From JACXVD01 sp047975785 (GTDB lineage Bacteria; Pseudomonadota; Alphaproteobacteria; Sphingomonadales; Sphingomonadaceae): a DNA stretch of 8,719 nucleotides. The stretch's first letter is position 1. Every line of letters begins with the position of its first letter. The DNA lies in assembly GCA_047975785.1 (NCBI GenBank), contig JBKEEC010000248.1, positions 1 to 8,719 of the forward strand, in the 5' to 3' direction. The notes beneath the pieces were generated by a model. That model had not been told where the DNA came from and made no database searches. It saw nothing but the letters and a program-made list of their open reading frames with translations. Below, piece after piece: positions 5,453 through 8,719 of the stretch. The translations under genes and the position numbers were made by a program.

Positions 5453-5504
5453 TTTGCCCGTTTAGCAGGAGATCGTTAAGCGAGGGTTTATTGCATCGCA
5501 TTTC
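5453..5504. promoter_or_regulatory. Divergent promoter region with CtrA-like box (5476-5490)
   Basis: These 52 bases separate the HPt-like gene (-) from the TipN-like gene (+). They contain TTAAGCGAGGGTTTA at 5476-5490, i.e. TTAA-N7-TTTA, one mismatch from the alphaproteobacterial CtrA consensus TTAA-N7-TTAA. The site is symmetric and so could serve either direction. It lies 14 bases before the + start codon and 23 before the - start codon. An AGGAGA at 5467-5472 is too far from the + start to act as its ribosome binding site. No clear -10 element is seen. Confidence 0.5.
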
Positions 5505-8174
5505 ATGGTAAAACAGATTCCGATGACAAGAAAAAACCGTATCCTTGAGCTTGATCAGCCCCTCGGCGCGATTTCCCCTACCGATGGTCAGGAGGCAGAA
5601 GCCCGCAGCTTTGCCCCTGAAGACCAGACCGAAGAAAGCCGGCCCGAAGAAATCTGGCCCGCAGACGGATGGCTTGAAGACGATGAGCCTCACCATTCGC
5701 CTTTGCGCGGCTGGATTGCCCCCGCCCTCGCCCTGATCGCAATTGCCGGATGGAGCATGTTTTTTATCTATGCCCGGTCTTCTGCCATGGCAGAAGGCGC
5801 ATCGCCAGATATCTGGGTGACATGGGTTGTCCAATGGTCAATCCCCGTCATTCTCATTGTCAGCCTGTGGTTGCTTGCCATGCGCACAAGCCAGCGTGAA
5901 GCGCACCGTTTCGCCATGATCGGCCAATCCTTGCGAGCTGAAGCCGACATGCTGGAAGCCCGGCTGGCTACGGTTAACCGGGATCTCAGCACCGCACGGG
6001 ATTTTCTCGGCGCCCAGTCACGGGAGCTGGAATCCCTGGGCCGTATCGCCAGTGAGCGGATTTCCAACCATGCAGACCGGTTGCAGGACATGGTAAGCAC
6101 CAATTCCAGCCAACTGGAAACTATCGAGCGTGTCTCTGGCGTGGCACTCAGCAATATGAACCGGCTGAAGGATGACCTGCCTGTCATTGGCAATTCCGCA
6201 CGCGATGTCAGCAACCAGATAGGCAATGCCGGTTGCACTGCGCGGGACAATCTGCACGAACTGGCCAGCAGTTTTGAGGAATTGAACCGCGCGGGTGAAA
6301 CAAGCCAGCACCGCGTGGCCTCTATCCGCGCGCAAGTGGCAGAAACACTGGCCGGTTTCGAGGCGCAAACCACACAGATGGAAAATCTGGCGCGCACCCG
6401 TTTTGCAGCCATGACCGAGCAAAGCGATGCTTTTCGCACAGAGATGGATCAACGGGAAATCGAGGCACTGGCCGCCATGCGCCACCGGGCGGATCGGCTG
6501 GACGAAGAACTCCGCGCGGCCCGTGATCTGCTTGAAAGTGAAGAAGAGGAGGCGCTCAAAAGCCTGCAATCCCGCGTTAACGCCATTCGTGAAGGCGCAG
6601 CCACAGTCAGCCGGGCGATGCAGGACAGTCAGGCCGGAGCAGCCTCGCAATGGCAGGAACAGACAGACAAGCTCAAGCTGGAACTGGGCCTCGTCAATGA
6701 TGAGGTGGAGCGGCTTCACGCGCTTGCGCTGGATACAGCATCTGATCGACTGATAGAGTTTGATCAGCAAGCGGTTGGAATCGACGATGCCATCACGCAG
6801 CGCAATACCCGCTTCACTGCTGCAATGGATGCGCACCAGCAGAAAATCTCTGCCCTTGAAGCGGCCAGTCTGGAGCAAATGGAAACGCGCCTTGCCGCAA
6901 TTGACAATGCCCTGACAGAGCGCCGGGATGCACATCTGGCACAAACACAAATTTTTACGGAACAGGCCGAGGCCATTCTGGCGCGGTTTTCTGCCATGCG
7001 CAGCGATATGGAAACGATTGCCCATCAGGGTCACGAAACCGAAAGCTGTCTTGCAACCGGGCTGGAACTGCTTGCTACCCGGCTGCAAAAAAGTCGTGCG
7101 GCGCTGGATGCTACCGGAGAAACAATCGAGAACCTGCATACATCCGGTGAGGCCTTGCTGGACCTGCTTCGCACCACGGCGAATCTCAGCCGGGATGATC
7201 TGGCCATCTCGGTTGAAAATACCGCTCATTCCCTTGGCAATATCGGCACGCAGGCGCAGTCTCTGGACCTCATGCTGGGTGAGGCAGGCAGGAAAGGGCA
7301 GGAATTATCCGGATATGTTCTGGAAACCCGCTCCTCTACCGAGACGATTGCCCAGTCGCTAGATCGGCTGCACGCACAGTTCACCCAGGCACAAAATACC
7401 CATGCAGCAGCCCTTGAAGCCCTGTCGCAACAGCTTGAAACCCTGAATGAATCGAGTGAGGCCCTGTCTGACAAGGCGGGGGGCGACCTGAAAGACGCTC
7501 TCCAGAGCCTGCAACTGGCCACACAGCAAAGCCTCGCCGCTCTGGAAACAGGCTCCAGCGAAGGCATAAGAACCCTGGCCAGAAAAATTGGCGCAGAAGC
7601 TGCCGAAGAAATAGATCGCGCGGTTCTGGCCACCACCCAGCTCACTATCGGCCAGCTTGAGCAGTCATCCATTCATGCTGCCAGTCTGGGCAAGGAAACC
7701 GTGGTGCAATTGCGTGACCAGCTTGCCCGCGTCAATGAACTCACCGCCAATCTTGAATCGCGGGTTGAACGGGCACGCGACCGGGCCGAGGAAAAGGCAG
7801 ATAATGATTTCTCACGCCGGGTTGCCTTGCTGACCGAAGCATTAAACTCCAATGCCATTGATATTTCCAAGGCCCTTTCCACCGAAGTATCCGACACGGC
7901 ATGGACCCATTACCTGCGCGGGGACCGGAGCATCTTCTCGCGCCGCGCCGTGCGCCTGCTTGATAATACAGAAGCCCGCGAAATAGCGGAAATCTACGAT
8001 ACGGACCCCGATTTTCGGGAGCATGTCAGCCGGTATATTCACGATTTTGAAGCCATGCTGCGCACCATGCTATCCACCCGGGATGGCAATGCCCTTGGAG
8101 TAACATTGCTCAGTTCGGATATTGGCAAACTCTATGTCGTTCTGGCGCAGGCAATCGAGCGCCTGCGCGACTAG
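5505..8174 (+). CDS. TipN-like membrane-anchored coiled-coil polarity protein
   Basis: An 889-residue protein. An acidic cytosolic head (1-68) is followed by two membrane helices at ~70-90 and ~104-126 with a short Ser/Gly linker. A very long Ala/Glu/Gln/Leu-rich coiled coil spans ~135-785, and a compact conserved-looking tail occupies ~786-889 (YLRGDR 803-808, RRAVRLL 813-819, HDFEAMLR 846-853, SSDIGKLY 870-877). Length and architecture match what is known of Caulobacter TipN, the new-pole landmark (two N-terminal membrane spans, large C-terminal coiled coil), and the tail fits my memory of its C-terminus. Coiled coils mislead homology calls, so a different cell-envelope or chromosome-segregation scaffold is the alternative. 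ATG 5505 has no good Shine-Dalgarno. ATG 5523 (residue 7) is an alternative start and would place the CtrA-like box at a more usual distance. The gene is divergent from the HPt-like gene and followed after 140 bases by a holin gene on the same strand. Confidence 0.7.
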   Translation: MVKQIPMTRKNRILELDQPLGAISPTDGQEAEARSFAPEDQTEESRPEEIWPADGWLEDDEPHHSPLRGWIAPALALIAIAGWSMFFIYARSSAMAEGASPDIWVTWVVQWSIPVILIVSLWLLAMRTSQREAHRFAMIGQSLRAEADMLEARLATVNRDLSTARDFLGAQSRELESLGRIASERISNHADRLQDMVSTNSSQLETIERVSGVALSNMNRLKDDLPVIGNSARDVSNQIGNAGCTARDNLHELASSFEELNRAGETSQHRVASIRAQVAETLAGFEAQTTQMENLARTRFAAMTEQSDAFRTEMDQREIEALAAMRHRADRLDEELRAARDLLESEEEEALKSLQSRVNAIREGAATVSRAMQDSQAGAASQWQEQTDKLKLELGLVNDEVERLHALALDTASDRLIEFDQQAVGIDDAITQRNTRFTAAMDAHQQKISALEAASLEQMETRLAAIDNALTERRDAHLAQTQIFTEQAEAILARFSAMRSDMETIAHQGHETESCLATGLELLATRLQKSRAALDATGETIENLHTSGEALLDLLRTTANLSRDDLAISVENTAHSLGNIGTQAQSLDLMLGEAGRKGQELSGYVLETRSSTETIAQSLDRLHAQFTQAQNTHAAALEALSQQLETLNESSEALSDKAGGDLKDALQSLQLATQQSLAALETGSSEGIRTLARKIGAEAAEEIDRAVLATTQLTIGQLEQSSIHAASLGKETVVQLRDQLARVNELTANLESRVERARDRAEEKADNDFSRRVALLTEALNSNAIDISKALSTEVSDTAWTHYLRGDRSIFSRRAVRLLDNTEAREIAEIYDTDPDFREHVSRYIHDFEAMLRTMLSTRDGNALGVTLLSSDIGKLYVVLAQAIERLRD

Positions 8175-8219
8175 CGCCCTGACTCCAGAGCATTTCCGGA
8201 TATTTTTCTTTCCTACACA

Positions 8220-8268
8220 AACCATATTGGTTAATTGCGTCGTGACATCCGGCCAGATTCAAGCCGGA
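8220..8268 (+). promoter_or_regulatory. Intergenic dyad and small hairpin upstream of the holin gene
   Basis: The 140-base gap between the TipN-like stop and the holin start contains a perfect 13-base dyad AACCA-TAT-TGGTT (8220-8232), immediately followed by AATT, and a 6-bp hairpin TCCGGC (8248-8253) / GCCGGA (8263-8268) with a 9-base loop. There is no T-run after the hairpin, so it is not a classical terminator. The dyad overlaps TTAACCA on the minus strand and could be an operator or a CtrA-type half site. No confident -35/-10 pair is visible. Confidence 0.3.
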
Positions 8269-8314
8269 AAATCACTATCCATTCCCATAAGTTTGTTTCA
8301 TCCGGAGATCACGC

Positions 8315-8719
8315 ATGGCCATTGTCGAATCCCTTATCGGACCTCTTGCCTCCATCATTGACAAGCTCATTCCGGACAAGGACACCAGGGCAAAAGCCAA
8401 GCTGGAGCTGATTGAGCTGCAAGGCACGCAGGAATTGCAGGCCATCGAAACACGCCTTGCGGCTATTCTGGCCGAGGCCCGATCCCCTGACCCGTGGACC
8501 AGCCGTGCCCGGCCCAGTTTTCTCTACGTGATTTATGCCATGATATTGTGGGCCATTCCGATGGGCATACTGGCAGCTTTCAATGCCGGAACCGCGCAAG
8601 ATATTGCCAGAGGCATGAATGCTTATCTCAATGGTCTGCCAGAGCCTCTTTATGCCCTGTTTGGCACGGGATATCTGGGCTATACGGCCGCACGCCAATG
8701 GGGAAAGCTGAAGGGGACA
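8315..8719 (+). CDS. 3TM-type holin of gene-transfer-agent family (partial, 3' end missing)
   Basis: The first 135 codons of a small membrane protein; the frame is still open at the window edge. An amphipathic N-terminus (MAIVESLIGPLASIIDKLIP) and a charged helix lead into SPDPWTSRARPSFLYVIY (57-74). The D-P-W-T-x-R-x-R-P block before the first strong membrane span is characteristic of the GTA 3TM holin family (Holin_3TMs). Spans are seen at ~69-89 and ~109-125. In Rhodobacter capsulatus a holin of this family works with an endolysin to release gene transfer agent particles, and that process is under CtrA control. Here no endolysin is visible to the left; the right side is outside the window. 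The ATG at 8315 is supported by GGAGA at 8304-8308, 6 bases upstream. The true length and any partner gene remain unknown. Confidence 0.85.
   Translation, partial: MAIVESLIGPLASIIDKLIPDKDTRAKAKLELIELQGTQELQAIETRLAAILAEARSPDPWTSRARPSFLYVIYAMILWAIPMGILAAFNAGTAQDIARGMNAYLNGLPEPLYALFGTGYLGYTAARQWGKLKGT

Noticed and set aside
6018..7229. 403-codon open frame on the minus strand inside the TipN-like gene
   Set aside because: It lies antisense to a strongly repetitive coiled-coil coding region, whose biased codon pattern keeps the opposite frame open. The product is Cys/Gln/Arg-rich with no domain, and no ribosome site was seen.
8248..8268. TCCGGC/GCCGGA hairpin as an intrinsic terminator of the TipN-like gene
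   Set aside because: The stem is only 6 bp with a 9-base loop and no T-run on the plus strand, so it is reported only as part of a possible regulatory region.

Overview
The window looks like the chromosome of an alphaproteobacterium, most likely a sphingomonad/Erythrobacter-type organism (moderate confidence at order level). The reasons are the alphaproteobacterial style of the citrate synthase C-terminus, a 3TM gene-transfer-agent type holin, a protein built like the Caulobacter polarity protein TipN, and a CtrA-like promoter box. By eye the base composition is moderately GC-rich and even. I see no insertion sequence, CRISPR array, tRNA or rRNA.

Layout, left to right. 1-156: 3' end of citrate synthase (gltA, + strand). 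171-207: strong hairpin between the convergent gltA and the next gene. 231-917 (-): iron-sulfur protein with two CDGSH motifs flanking a four-cysteine centre. 918-1368: non-coding stretch holding the promoter side of the CDGSH gene, small repeats and a strong hairpin just after the next gene. 1369-5452 (-): a four-gene array transcribed leftwards in the order HPt-like protein (5144-5452), nucleotidyltransferase-like membrane protein (3785-4984), helical protein of unknown family (2755-3747), soluble histidine-kinase-like protein (1369-2751). 5453-5504: a 52-base divergent promoter region with a CtrA-like box. 5505-8174 (+): 889-residue, two-helix membrane-anchored coiled-coil protein, TipN-like. 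8315-8719 (+): GTA-type 3TM holin, cut by the window edge.

Main observation: the leftward array appears to be a set of degenerate enzymes. The kinase-like protein has an intact-looking ATP-binding domain, but its H-box histidine is proline (P246). The HPt-like protein keeps the LKG signature but has methionine (M55) where the phosphorylated histidine belongs. The nucleotidyltransferase-like protein has a weakened N-terminal signature, and its membrane half resembles a CDP-alcohol phosphotransferase without the catalytic aspartates. All three sit divergently from a polarity-protein homologue across a CtrA-like box. My inference is a non-phosphorylating scaffold or sensor module linked to cell polarity or the cell cycle. 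The individual substitutions are visible in the sequence; the joint function is a hypothesis.

The non-coding DNA is also structured. An exact 18-base repeat occurs downstream of both the HPt-like and kinase-like genes, about 3.8 kb apart, and hairpins or inverted repeats follow most genes of the leftward array.
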